Part shown: positions 1-7,976 of the stretch, piece after piece
How the letters are laid out: each line of letters opens with the position of its first letter
How positions within the stretch are numbered: the first letter of the stretch is position 1
Source of the DNA: an uncultured Pirellulaceae bacterium
GTDB taxonomy: Bacteria; Planctomycetota; Planctomycetia; Pirellulales; Pirellulaceae
Length of the DNA: 33,162 nucleotides
Direction of reading: 5' to 3'
Assembly (NCBI GenBank): GCA_937967505.1
Contig: CALCJM010000115.1
Coordinates: forward strand, 1-33,162
Notes under the pieces: generated by a model
What the model saw: the letters and a program-made list of their open reading frames with translations, nothing else
The model's database searches: none
What the model was told of the DNA's origin: nothing
Made by a program: the position numbers and the translations under genes

Positions 1-398
1 GGAGCAGGCTGATTTTGGGGGGGATGCTGACCTGTATTCAGTGAACGGCCTGTCTTGGGCATCTGCCAAGCGGTTCCCGTTGGTTCCACCCCCGTGCTAA
101 ATAGGGGTTGCCGCCCGAGGTTGTTATTTTGTGCTGGCCTAACCGACGGTGGCGTGTTGGTCGCTTTAAGGGAGGGCACGCTGCGGAAAAGGTAACCGGC
201 GTCGTTTGTTTCGCTAGGCCGATTTTTTGGCTCGGATGTCGGATGATTCTCGATGACGGTGGGCGTGCCCCCAAACTGGATGGTGGTCTGGCCAAATGAG
301 GCCGGTTGCTCCGAAAGAAGTAGGCCAGCGGTGAGCAAGCTGCTCACATAGAGACTGTTTGTGATGAAGCGACGACCAAAGTTGCGCGAAAGAAACAT
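1..398 (-). CDS. Secreted Pro/Asn/Gln-rich protein, N-terminal part (runs off left edge)
   Basis: An open frame starts at the ATG at 398 and runs without a stop for 132 codons to the window edge, so only the N-terminus is present. Residues 1-35 look like a Sec signal peptide: basic start (R5, R9, R10), hydrophobic core around residues 17-28, and a likely cleavage after ASFG before QTT. The mature part is low in complexity and rich in Pro, Asn, Gln, Thr and Gly, with no recognisable domain. The start is supported by an AAGGAC Shine-Dalgarno-like sequence about 7 nt upstream. It is divergent from rimO. I do not recognise the family; a secreted or surface-associated planctomycete protein is an inference. 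Reality of the gene is fairly well supported by signal peptide, SD and open frame together. Confidence 0.6.
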   Translation of the reverse strand, partial: MFLSRNFGRRFITNSLYVSSLLTAGLLLSEQPASFGQTTIQFGGTPTVIENHPTSEPKNRPSETNDAGYLFRSVPSLKATNTPPSVRPAQNNNLGRQPLFSTGVEPTGTAWQMPKTGRSLNTGQHPPQNQPA

Positions 399-931
399 TG
401 TGGGTCCTTTATGTGCAATGCCGCCGGAAAAGGCTCCGGGTAGGCAGCGTTCTAGTAGGTGCTACCGCACAGGCAGCGATAGGAGAGCGGGACCTCTCCC
501 ACGTCAGGAATCGGCATGATTGATAGAGCCAGAAGAATGAAAACAACCGCCAAAACCCGAATCTTTGGAAAAGCTTGGCAAACCGTGATAGTTTAGGGGG
601 ACCGCGTGAGGTTTGCCGCTGACTGGATTAAATGTATTTACGACCAGCGCGCTCATACTGGTGGAACGGAGGGCAAATAGCGGCCAAGCTTACCGGAGGC
701 CAATACCGTTTCTGCCTGCTGCCGCACTTTGGCAATCGCAGTGACGTTCCTAGTTCAAGATATTCGACCGTCGTCGGCCAAAATCAGCCAATTCAGACTG
801 CTAAATTGGTCCGACCCTTTCGGGGCGACTTTTTGCCCCTCGTCCTCGGTTTTCAATTGGTTTACGATGACGGCCCGACGGATGGAACCCTTAACCAACG
901 CCCAATTTTTCGATTCATTGCAGGTGCCTTA
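399..931. other. Divergent intergenic region between secreted protein gene and rimO
   Basis: No convincing gene is seen. The part next to the minus-strand gene contains two short perfect stems, GGAGAG/CTCTCC (about 482-499) and CCGGA/TCCGG (about 425-440), which would lie in its 5' leader. The rimO reading frame is open back to an ATG at 632, but those 100 codons do not resemble RimO. Promoters for both genes should lie here, although I could not pick out convincing -35/-10 pairs. Confidence 0.4.
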
Positions 932-2323
932 GTGGCTACGACATTCAAACAGATCCCCAAAAGCCGAGACATCAAGGGGAAATACGCCTTCGTCAGCCTT
1001 GGCTGCCCCAAAAATACCGTCGATAGCGAACGGATGATGGGGCTGCTGAAGCTCGATGGTTATCAGTTGATTTCTGATCCTGCGGAAAGCGACTTTGTCG
1101 TCGTTAATACCTGCGGATTCATCGAACAGGCTCGCGCTGAGTCGTTTGCGGCGATCGATGAGATGTTGGAGCTTAAAAAGGTCGGCAAGACCAAGGGGGT
1201 GATTGTTTCAGGATGTCTGGCCGAGCGTCAAAAGGAACAGATGCTGGAAGACCGGCCGGAGATTGATTCTCTGGTGGGCGTTTTTAGTCGTGATGAAATC
1301 ATCGATGTTGCCGATCGACTTGTCGGCAACCAGGCAGAGCAGCGCAATGTTTTCCAGCCGGCCCCCATTCGTGCACTTTCTGATGAAGACCGTCTGCAGA
1401 TTACGCCGAAGCATTTTGCCTATTTGAAAATCTCCGAGGGCTGTGACCGTCTGTGCACCTTCTGTGCGATCCCGAAAATGCGTGGCAAACATGCGACCAA
1501 GCCAATGGAAAACGTCTTGGCCGAAGCGACTCAATTGGCCAATTCGGGCGTGCGCGAATTGATCATCGTTGCCCAGGACACGACCTATTACGGCATGGAT
1601 CTGTACGGCGAACCGCGTTTGGCCGAACTGCTAAAGCAACTGGACGGTGTCATGGGGCTGGACTGGATCCGGTTGATGTACTTCTACCCGATGTATATTG
1701 ATGAAAAACTGATCAACGTCATCGCCAATTCCAAAAAGATCCTGCCTTACATCGATATGCCGCTACAGCATGCTGATGATACAATGTTGCGTCGTATGTC
1801 GCGGCGCGTCAATCAGGAACAGATGGATACCCAAATTGATCTGATGCGGAAATTGATTCCGGATCTGACGTTGCGGACGACATTCATCACCGGCTTCCCC
1901 GGCGAGACCGACGATCAGTTTGATTCGTTGGTGAAGTTTGTCGACAAGCATAAATTTGAGCGTATGGGCGTATTCACGTATTCCTTGGAACCTGACACGC
2001 CGGCGGCGAAACTGCCCGATCCGGTTGACGAGGCCACCATGAACCAACGGCGTGACCGTCTGATGGAAGTCCAGCAGGAGATCATGTTTGCCAACAACGA
2101 GAAAAAAATTGGCACTACGATGGACGTGATCATCGACAATCCCGTGGCTGACCAACCCGGCGTGTGGGTCGGTCGTAGCAAGGGGGACGCGCCAGATGTG
2201 GATGGTGTCGTCATCGTTACCGAGACGGAACACGCGCTCAACAATGGTGCCATCGTAGAATGTGAGATCGTCACCTTCCAGGGCTACGACTTGATCGCGG
2301 TTGCGACCGGCCAACCACGATGA
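932..2323 (+). CDS. rimO: Ribosomal protein S12 methylthiotransferase RimO
   Basis: RimO is a cytoplasmic radical-SAM enzyme that adds a methylthio group to a conserved aspartate of ribosomal protein S12. The N-terminal UPF0004 domain has its three cluster cysteines at C25 (SLGCPKN), C61 (VVNTCGFI) and C95 (VSGCLAER). The radical-SAM motif CxxxCxxC is C171, C175, C178, followed by IPKMRG. A TRAM domain occupies roughly residues 385-463. The order and the SLGCPKNTVDSE signature separate it from MiaB. I chose the GTG at 932 (463 aa, close to the usual size) because the frame extends upstream to an ATG at 632 with sequence unlike RimO; a weak AGG lies upstream of the GTG. It converges on the glycosidase gene. 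Confidence 0.93.
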   Translation: MATTFKQIPKSRDIKGKYAFVSLGCPKNTVDSERMMGLLKLDGYQLISDPAESDFVVVNTCGFIEQARAESFAAIDEMLELKKVGKTKGVIVSGCLAERQKEQMLEDRPEIDSLVGVFSRDEIIDVADRLVGNQAEQRNVFQPAPIRALSDEDRLQITPKHFAYLKISEGCDRLCTFCAIPKMRGKHATKPMENVLAEATQLANSGVRELIIVAQDTTYYGMDLYGEPRLAELLKQLDGVMGLDWIRLMYFYPMYIDEKLINVIANSKKILPYIDMPLQHADDTMLRRMSRRVNQEQMDTQIDLMRKLIPDLTLRTTFITGFPGETDDQFDSLVKFVDKHKFERMGVFTYSLEPDTPAAKLPDPVDEATMNQRRDRLMEVQQEIMFANNEKKIGTTMDVIIDNPVADQPGVWVGRSKGDAPDVDGVVIVTETEHALNNGAIVECEIVTFQGYDLIAVATGQPR

Positions 2324-2346
2324 TGCGGTGAGCCACGATGATGCGG
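2315..2346. repeat. Short tandem repeat over the rimO stop codon
   Basis: The 14-mer CCACGATGATGCGG occurs at 2315-2328 and again at 2333-2346, a period of 18 bp. The rimO stop codon TGA (2321-2323) is inside the first unit. A partial third echo (TGCGGTGAG) follows at 2352-2360. Confidence 0.7.
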
Positions 2347-2352
2347 CAATCT

Positions 2353-2378
2353 GCGGTGAGGCAGCAACGCGTCACCGC
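2353..2378. terminator. Candidate hairpin between convergent rimO and glycosidase genes
   Basis: A perfect 7-bp inverted repeat, GCGGTGA at 2353-2359 and TCACCGC at 2372-2378, sits in the 65-bp gap between two convergent genes. There is no T-tract on either side, so it could only be a weak or factor-assisted bidirectional terminator. Confidence 0.35.
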
Positions 2379-2388
2379 GCGGTATGTA

Positions 2389-5124
2389 TCAGTCTTTGCG
2401 ATGTTTATCCTCAAAGCAATTGATGACCAACGCCGTCCATCCTGTTTGGTGTGACGCGCCCATTCCGCGCCCCGATTCACCGTGGAAGTATTCGTAAAAC
2501 AACAGGTTGTTTTTCCAATGTGGATCGTTGGCAAACCGCTCCCGAAAATCGTTCATCGGACGGTGTCCCTTGTCATCCGGTAGAAACAGACGGGTCAGCC
2601 TTTCGGCAATTTCTTGAGCCACCTGTTTGAGATTCATGAACACGCCGGAACCCGTCGGGCACTCGACCTGGAAATCGTCGCAATAAAACTCGTGGTATTG
2701 ATGCAGTGACTCGATGATCAGGTAGTTGACGGGAAACCAGATCGGGCCTCGCCAGTTTGAATTGCCGCCAAACATGTACGAATCTGATTCTTGCGGGTTG
2801 TACCTGACCGAGTAGCTGTGACCGTCAGTCTTCAGCTCAAATGGATGTGCCTCGTGGATTTTTGACATCGAACGAATTCCGTAATCGGACAGAAATTCGG
2901 TTTCGTCCAGCATATACCGCAGGATGCTCTCCAGACGCTTCCGGGACGGAATCGCCAACAACATCCGTTTGCCGTCGTTGATTTGGCCATTGCTACGCCT
3001 GATCTCACATTGTTTGAAGGTAATGTGTTGCGAAAGCTGTTTTCTGTTCTCCAGAAACCATTTCAATCGCTTGCTGAATCCGGGCAGGCGTTCAATCACG
3101 TCCAAATCCAGCACGCCAACGGCTACCATCGGCAACAAACCAACCAACGAGCGAATTTTTAGTGCGATCGTTTCATCACCGCGGCTCAGATGATCATAGT
3201 AAAAACCGTCGGCATCATCCCACAGCCCGTCGCCGCCGATTTGGTTCATCGCGTCGGTGATCGTTACGAAGTGTTCGAAGAACTTGGACGCGACATCCTC
3301 GTAACTTTCGTCCGCACTGGCCAATTCCAAGGCGATGGTCAGCATCGTCGTGCAGTAAAACGCCATCCAGGCGGTTGCATCGGCCTGGTCAAGCCGTCCG
3401 CCGACCGGCGATTCGCGCGAGCGGTCAAAGACGCCAATGTTGTCCAGTCCCAGAAAACCACCCGAAAAAATGTGGTTGCCGTCGCCATCCTTTCGGTTGA
3501 TCCACCAGGTGAAGTTGATCGTTAGTTTATGAAATATGCGGGCAAGGAACGAGCGGTCACGTTTTCCTTCCGGGCCTGAGAGTTGATAGATCTCCCACGC
3601 CGCCCACGCGTGCACCGGCGGATTGGCATCGGAAAAACTGAATTCATACGCCGGAATTTGACCGCTGGGATGCATGTACCATTCACGCAAGAACAGGATC
3701 AGCTGCCGTTTGGCAAATTCAATGTCGATCCGGGCAAACGGTACCATGTGAAACGCCAAATCCCAAACTGCGTACCAGGGATATTCCCATTTGTCGGGCA
3801 TCGAAATCACGTCGCGATTGTAGAGATGCTGCCACTCCTTGTTACGACCGTGTTTGCGTTGTTCAGGTGGTTGAGGGCTGTTGGGGTCGCCTACCATCCA
3901 GTCGCGCACGCTGTAAAAGTAGAACTGTTTGCTCCACAGCAGCCCGGCGTAGCCCTGTCGGGAGATTTGTTTGGCGTCATCGCCATCAACGTCATCTAGT
4001 ACACCAGCGTAAAAGTCGTTGGTTTCGGCCAGTCGCGCGTCAAATACCGTTTCAAAATCTGCCCCAACGCCGACCGCTTCAGCAGGAATCCTCTGCTCGT
4101 TGACTGCGTCCTGATAGATGTCGTCGCGGATCAAACGCAGCCTGACGGTTTTGGATTCACCTGCGGGGATGGTGAAATGGAAGTGCGGTGCGCTCTTGGT
4201 GCCTCTGTTTTCGGGATTGACAGCCGAAGGTTCGTCTTGAACGACATACCGGTGGAACGCGTCTTTGACCCAAGGGGTCGTGTTGGGGTGTCCGTAGAGT
4301 GCTTCCACATTGGATTCATTGTTGGTGAACAGCGCTGGTGGTGGCGTCTGATCTGGTTCGGCAGCCTCGTACAGCATGTGGAAGCGTCCCAGCGATTGGT
4401 GGTCCGTGACCAGATGCCCATCCGAATGGCAGGCGATGGAAGGTTCAGGCCAGTAGCCTTCTCCTTTCCTGCCGGTGGCCCACGTGTTGCGATACCAGAA
4501 GGTTGGCAGCAAGTGAATGGGTGCCGTGTCAGGGCCTCGATTGGAAATCGTGATCCGAATCAGGACATCATTCGGATCGGCTTTGGCGTATTCAGCAACC
4601 ACATCGAAGTAACGACTATCGCGAAAGACGCCAGTGTCCTGAAGTTCGAATTCAGGCTGTTCCAGCGAGCGTCGTGCATTTTCGTCGCGTAACTTTTGGT
4701 AGGGAAATTCTGCCTGCGGATACTTATATAGGGCTTTCATATAGGAATGCGAGGGGGAAGAATCAAGGTAAAAGTATTCTTCCTTGACATCTTCCCCGTG
4801 ATTGCCCTCGGGCCCCGTTAGTCCAAACAAGCGCTCCTTGAGGATCGGGTCTTTTCCATTCCATAGCGCCAACGCAAATGAGAGTCGGTTTTGCCGATCG
4901 GTGATTCCCAGCAGGCCGTCTTCGCCCCATCGGTAAGTTCTGCTGACGGCCTGTTCGTGGGTGAATGACCGCCAGCTGTCACCATTTGCCGAGTAATCCT
5001 CTCGCACGGTACCCCATTGGCGTTCGGAAAGGTACGGGCCCCAGCGTTTCCAATTCGCTTCGCGTGCGGTGCTGGCACGAATTCGATCAAGTTCCGGGCA
5101 GTTCTTCTGAGCGTGGTAGTTCAT
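2389..5124 (-). CDS. MGH1-like / GH63-type glycoside hydrolase
   Basis: This 911-residue protein belongs to the bacterial group annotated as 'glucosidase' with an MGH1-like (mannosylglycerate hydrolase / GH63) (alpha/alpha)6 catalytic domain. Such enzymes hydrolyse alpha-glycosidic bonds; the substrate here is not predictable. The N-terminal block (WKRWGPYLSERQWGTVRED) is family-typical. The C-terminal half holds VWDLAFH, where D455 is the likely general acid, then NWRGPIWFP, then YEYFHGE with E878 and E883 near the expected general base, ending GASHQTGWT. No signal peptide is visible, so it is probably cytoplasmic. The ATG at 5124 is preferred over a TTG at 5163, because a TATAAT at 5170-5175 would place the transcript start almost on the TTG. 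The gene stands alone, convergent with rimO. Confidence 0.85.
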   Translation of the reverse strand: MNYHAQKNCPELDRIRASTAREANWKRWGPYLSERQWGTVREDYSANGDSWRSFTHEQAVSRTYRWGEDGLLGITDRQNRLSFALALWNGKDPILKERLFGLTGPEGNHGEDVKEEYFYLDSSPSHSYMKALYKYPQAEFPYQKLRDENARRSLEQPEFELQDTGVFRDSRYFDVVAEYAKADPNDVLIRITISNRGPDTAPIHLLPTFWYRNTWATGRKGEGYWPEPSIACHSDGHLVTDHQSLGRFHMLYEAAEPDQTPPPALFTNNESNVEALYGHPNTTPWVKDAFHRYVVQDEPSAVNPENRGTKSAPHFHFTIPAGESKTVRLRLIRDDIYQDAVNEQRIPAEAVGVGADFETVFDARLAETNDFYAGVLDDVDGDDAKQISRQGYAGLLWSKQFYFYSVRDWMVGDPNSPQPPEQRKHGRNKEWQHLYNRDVISMPDKWEYPWYAVWDLAFHMVPFARIDIEFAKRQLILFLREWYMHPSGQIPAYEFSFSDANPPVHAWAAWEIYQLSGPEGKRDRSFLARIFHKLTINFTWWINRKDGDGNHIFSGGFLGLDNIGVFDRSRESPVGGRLDQADATAWMAFYCTTMLTIALELASADESYEDVASKFFEHFVTITDAMNQIGGDGLWDDADGFYYDHLSRGDETIALKIRSLVGLLPMVAVGVLDLDVIERLPGFSKRLKWFLENRKQLSQHITFKQCEIRRSNGQINDGKRMLLAIPSRKRLESILRYMLDETEFLSDYGIRSMSKIHEAHPFELKTDGHSYSVRYNPQESDSYMFGGNSNWRGPIWFPVNYLIIESLHQYHEFYCDDFQVECPTGSGVFMNLKQVAQEIAERLTRLFLPDDKGHRPMNDFRERFANDPHWKNNLLFYEYFHGESGRGMGASHQTGWTALVINCFEDKHRKD

Positions 5125-5169
5125 GGTTGAGGATAAGGAAAGGTTTTTGGGGAGAGCGTTCAAAACCTC

Positions 5170-5175
5170 ATTATA
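5170..5175 (-). promoter_or_regulatory. Candidate -10 box of the glycosidase gene
   Basis: A perfect TATAAT on the minus strand lies 45 nt upstream of the ATG at 5124, giving a leader of roughly 38 nt. No good -35 is seen at 16-18 bp. A small palindrome (AGCGAA/TTCGCT, about 5175-5188) lies directly upstream and could be an operator. Confidence 0.35.
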
Positions 5176-5198
5176 GCGAAGGTTCGCTTCTAAACCAT

Positions 5199-5215
5199 TG
5201 CGGGTAAGTCCCGCA
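5199..5215. repeat. GC-rich hairpin upstream of glycosidase promoter
   Basis: TGCGGG (5199-5204) and CCCGCA (5210-5215) form a perfect 6-bp stem with a 5-nt loop. On the plus strand it is followed by GAATTTT, terminator-like, yet no plus-strand gene lies upstream. It sits just upstream of the candidate -10 box. Confidence 0.4.
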
Positions 5216-5260
5216 GAATTTTGAAATATCGATCGCTACTACACTGTCGCTCCGCACTTC

Positions 5261-5357
5261 GTAGCTACCGTCGCCAGAGGGTGGACAGCGGATGGTGGAA
5301 TGTTTTTGTGGTGGAAAGATTTCACCAACACCTCCACGCTCTGGCGGGCTTAGCCAC
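5261..5357. repeat. Palindromic dispersed repeat, copy A
   Basis: This 97-bp unit is bounded by GTAGCTACCGTCGCCAGA on the left and CTCTGGCGGGCTTAGCCAC on the right, which are imperfect reverse complements. The interior is also partly self-complementary (GTGGTG against CACCAACAC). It closely matches copy B, 147 bp further on, and is recognisable in copy C at 7132. Confidence 0.8.
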
Positions 5358-5407
5358 GTTAGGGTGGCACTGTGGCATTGCGCGTGGACTGCTGCTGTGC
5401 GCACTCC

Positions 5408-5497
5408 GTAGCTACCGTCGCCAGACGGTGGACAGCGGAGGGGGAATGTTTTTGTGGTGGAAAGATATCACCAACACCTCCACGCTCTGGCGAGTGG
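5408..5497. repeat. Palindromic dispersed repeat, copy B
   Basis: This unit is nearly identical to copy A over about 80 bp, including the left arm, the AATGTTTTTGTGGTGGAAAG core and CACCAACACCTCCACGCTC. The right arm breaks off after TCTGGCGAGTGG, so the outer palindrome is shortened. Both preceding flanks begin GCACT(T/C)C. Confidence 0.8.
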
Positions 5498-5757
5498 TCC
5501 CCGCCACTGCTATCACCGATGGCATACCTTATGCGCCCATCGCGGCACGCTGATCGTTACAAATTAACAGGAAACGATGTCACATCCCGAGCTTCAGGAG
5601 CGACCGCCACAACCGGAAAACTTGACTGAACCAGAACATCAAGAACACGTGGCTAACCGCTAACAGCGGAACAACGAGACATCCGAATGATTGGTGCAAG
5701 GGATAAATCCCGCAACAAGATAACAACCGACACAATCGTTTCCTGGAGATCACGACC

Positions 5758-7023
5758 ATGCGGTCAAACCTCTTTAATGTAAAAATCGCTGCGGCGATCG
5801 CCATGTGTTGCTCAATGGGCATCACAGCAGGGTGCAAATCTTACGCTCCCAAAGAACTGATCCCGGCTCAGGAAGTGCTCAACGCCGCCTGTTGCAAACC
5901 GGACACAGCTCAGAAAATCAACTTCCTGGCACTTCGCCAGACTCCCGCCGAGGAATATACGCTTGGCCGGGGAGATACCTTGGGGATCTATATCCAAGGT
6001 GTCACCGGAGACAAGGACGTTCCGCCACCTGTCAACTTTCCGGACGACCCGGGGGCTCAGCCGGGACTTGGTTACCCGGTCCCGATTCGCGATGACGGCT
6101 ACATTTCGCTGCCACTGGTCGCGCCGATTCGGGTATCGGGTCTGACGCTGGCGGATGCAGAACGACGCATCGCCGACGCCTATACAAAAGACAAAGAGAT
6201 CCTGCTGGAAGGTAACGAGAAAATCATCGTAACGCTTATGCAGCGACGAACCTACAACGTGTTGGTGATTCGCGAAGATATTCAGAGCGGCAACAGTAAT
6301 AGTTCGATCCGTCAAAATGAAGTTTACATTGGTCAGGGAAAATCGACCGAAACTTCCTCGATTGAATTGCCGGCTGGCGAAAACGACGTACTGCATGCGT
6401 TAAGCGAGACTGGTGGTATGCCAAGTGAGCAAGCAAAAAATGAGATCATCATTTTTCGCGGTGGACAGGGCAATGACGTCAATTCGCTGGTTCAGGAAGT
6501 CAATGCTCCCGGCATGACCCAGGGGGTGACGATGGATCAGGCCAATGTCGTTCGCATTCCGATTGAGGCTGAGCCAAGCGAATTCCCGAACCTGACCGAA
6601 GAAGATATCACGTTGTACGATGGAGACGTGGTCTATATCAAAGGGCGTGAAGAAGAAGTGTTCTATACCGGTGGTTTGCTGGAAGGTGGCCGATTCCCAC
6701 TGCCTCGCGACTATAAGATTGATGTTTTGGAAGCGATCGCGATCTCAGGCGGTTCAGGGTCTGCATCGGCAGGTTCAGGAGTCGGTGGGCTTGGTCGCAA
6801 CGCGTCGATTTTTCCTGCGACGCAGGTTACCATCCTGCGAAAGTGTGGGTGTAAGCAAACGGCGATTGATGTTGACCTGCGATACGCGTTGGCTGACCCG
6901 AGTGAACGCGTCATTATCCAACCCGGTGACTTGATCATCCTTGAGTACCGTAAACGTGAACTGGTGACCAATTCAATCTTCTCGGTATTCCAATACGGCG
7001 GGTTCTTTACGCTCTTCCGCTAG
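5758..7023 (+). CDS. Polysaccharide export lipoprotein (Wza-like, poly_export + SLBB)
   Basis: This is an outer-membrane auxiliary protein of the type that forms the exit channel for capsule or exopolysaccharide. Residues 1-26 are a lipoprotein signal with the lipobox ITAGC (lipidated C26). The poly_export domain spans roughly residues 60-170 (YTLGRGDTLGIYI, then PIRDDGYISLPL). SLBB-type segments follow at about 205-235 (VLHALSETGGMPSEQAKNEI) and about 300-395 (EVFYTGGLLEGGRFPLP, then IIQPGDLIILEY). A C-terminal aromatic stretch (SIFSVFQYGGFFTLFR) may correspond to the Wza transmembrane helix. At 421 aa it is a typical length. No tyrosine kinase, chain-length regulator or glycosyltransferase is adjacent, so it appears as a single-gene unit flanked by repeats and ended by a strong terminator. 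Confidence 0.88.
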   Translation: MRSNLFNVKIAAAIAMCCSMGITAGCKSYAPKELIPAQEVLNAACCKPDTAQKINFLALRQTPAEEYTLGRGDTLGIYIQGVTGDKDVPPPVNFPDDPGAQPGLGYPVPIRDDGYISLPLVAPIRVSGLTLADAERRIADAYTKDKEILLEGNEKIIVTLMQRRTYNVLVIREDIQSGNSNSSIRQNEVYIGQGKSTETSSIELPAGENDVLHALSETGGMPSEQAKNEIIIFRGGQGNDVNSLVQEVNAPGMTQGVTMDQANVVRIPIEAEPSEFPNLTEEDITLYDGDVVYIKGREEEVFYTGGLLEGGRFPLPRDYKIDVLEAIAISGGSGSASAGSGVGGLGRNASIFPATQVTILRKCGCKQTAIDVDLRYALADPSERVIIQPGDLIILEYRKRELVTNSIFSVFQYGGFFTLFR

Positions 7024-7079
7024 AGGGAAAGACAGTCCCCATCCGAGCTTCCTTGTTTGTTGCTTGTTAGATTGTTGCG

Positions 7080-7120
7080 AAAAGCCGCTTGCCTGAAGGA
7101 ATTCAGCAAGCGGCTTTTTT
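7080..7120 (+). terminator. Rho-independent terminator of the export gene
   Basis: The perfect arms AAAAGCCGCTTGC and GCAAGCGGCTTTT flank a 13-nt loop that can pair further (TGAA/TTCA), and the 3' arm runs into six T residues. It lies 57 nt past the stop at 7023. The A-tract on the other side could also let it act on the minus strand. Confidence 0.88.
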
Positions 7121-7131
7121 CGCGCACAAAG

Positions 7132-7226
7132 GTAGCTACCGTCGCCAGACGGTGGAAAGCGAAGGGAGATGTGTTGGTGATGGAGAGATTTTCCCAACGC
7201 ATCCATGCTCTGGCGAGCGTAGCCAT
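7132..7226. repeat. Palindromic dispersed repeat, copy C
   Basis: The left arm (GTAGCTACCGTCGCCAGA) is identical to copies A and B. The right arm is TCTGGCGAGCGTAGCCAT, closer to a perfect complement than in A. The interior has diverged but keeps its pairing (GATGTGTTGG against CCAACGCATC), which suggests the secondary structure is conserved rather than the sequence. It sits directly after the terminator at 7080-7120. Confidence 0.75.
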
Positions 7227-7264
7227 GTTGGATCGAATATGGACATCCAGCCCACGAAAGGAAG

Positions 7265-7924
7265 TTACTCGCGTAAACTCAACGTTTGCCAGAGGCTCGG
7301 GTCCTCGCTGATTGGCATCTCTGGCCCGATCGCAAGCGTTTGCCAGCCGAATTCGCTGTCGATCAGGGCAAAATTAAAACCGATGTCGCGCTGTTCGTCG
7401 GTGTTCCAACCGTGCATCGCCTTGTCAGGGATGAAACAGCTCATTTTGTATCCTGTTTTGCTGGTCGATGCCTTCACGGAAACAGGATGCCGATTCATGG
7501 TCGGGCTGTCTTCGCGGCTGCGATTGATTTTCAGCATCGTGTCGATCGCTTTGGTCTTTTTGCCACCGCCACCTCCCGTCGGTAGCATCACAAACCAGTG
7601 GCAGAATTTGGACGCCCGGTGAATATTGTGCGTGTCGCGCGTATCAACCCAAACCTGTAGTCCGTCACTTTCCAGAATCGCAGTCTCGCGACACCACAGC
7701 GATTTTTGCTTGCCGGTGATCTCCACCTGAATCAGCAACCCGTTAGTGCTCCAGCCGATTCTCACATCGCCGTATGACGATTGCCCGTCAAACCCACCAA
7801 ATTCAGGCACGCGATGACTTGCGTCCAGCGACTTGCTGGCGCTGGCCTTGCCTGAAATCTTTTTACAGACAATGCGGTATCGGAAGGGCAGGTTCTTCGG
7901 GATTTGGGAGGCGATGGTGGCCAT
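7265..7924 (-). CDS. CBM9/DOMON-like hypothetical protein
   Basis: This 219-residue protein has no signal peptide. The pattern FGGFDGQSSYGDVRIGWS, then GLLIQVEITGK, then SDGLQVWVDTRD resembles the beta-sandwich carbohydrate-binding CBM9-like/DOMON families, in which a short protein of this kind would bind a sugar or ligand; that assignment is tentative. A glycine-rich loop (LPTGGGGGKKTK) follows at about residue 120, and the C-terminus has GFNFALIDSE. The ATG at 7924 has no clear SD. It lies 52 bp downstream of the giant uvrA in the same direction, so it may be co-transcribed; any functional link to DNA repair is unknown. It is convergent with the export lipoprotein gene. Confidence 0.6.
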   Translation of the reverse strand: MATIASQIPKNLPFRYRIVCKKISGKASASKSLDASHRVPEFGGFDGQSSYGDVRIGWSTNGLLIQVEITGKQKSLWCRETAILESDGLQVWVDTRDTHNIHRASKFCHWFVMLPTGGGGGKKTKAIDTMLKINRSREDSPTMNRHPVSVKASTSKTGYKMSCFIPDKAMHGWNTDEQRDIGFNFALIDSEFGWQTLAIGPEMPISEDPSLWQTLSLRE

Positions 7925-7976
7925 AAGATTACCAATGCGTAAGCGAATGTTAGATTTTGAAACGGCGGCGAAACGT

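Larger units (their letters stand above)
5216..5757. other. Repeat-rich spacer upstream of the export lipoprotein gene
   Basis: This 542-bp stretch contains no supported gene. It carries two ~90-97 bp copies of a palindromic repeat (described separately) and about 260 bp of leader before the export gene at 5758. Short open frames here cross the repeats and look non-coding. A GGAGA Shine-Dalgarno-like sequence lies about 10 nt before the ATG at 5758. Confidence 0.5.

Noticed and set aside
452-517. 21-codon minus-strand ORF (MPIPDVGEVPLSYRCLCGSTY) in the leader of the left-edge gene
   Set aside because: Short, without a clear SD, and lying in a hairpin-rich leader; cannot be told from chance.
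632-931. 100-codon N-terminal extension of rimO
   Set aside because: No RimO similarity, no domain, and the family start is close to the SLGCPKN motif; the GTG at 932 gives a normal length.
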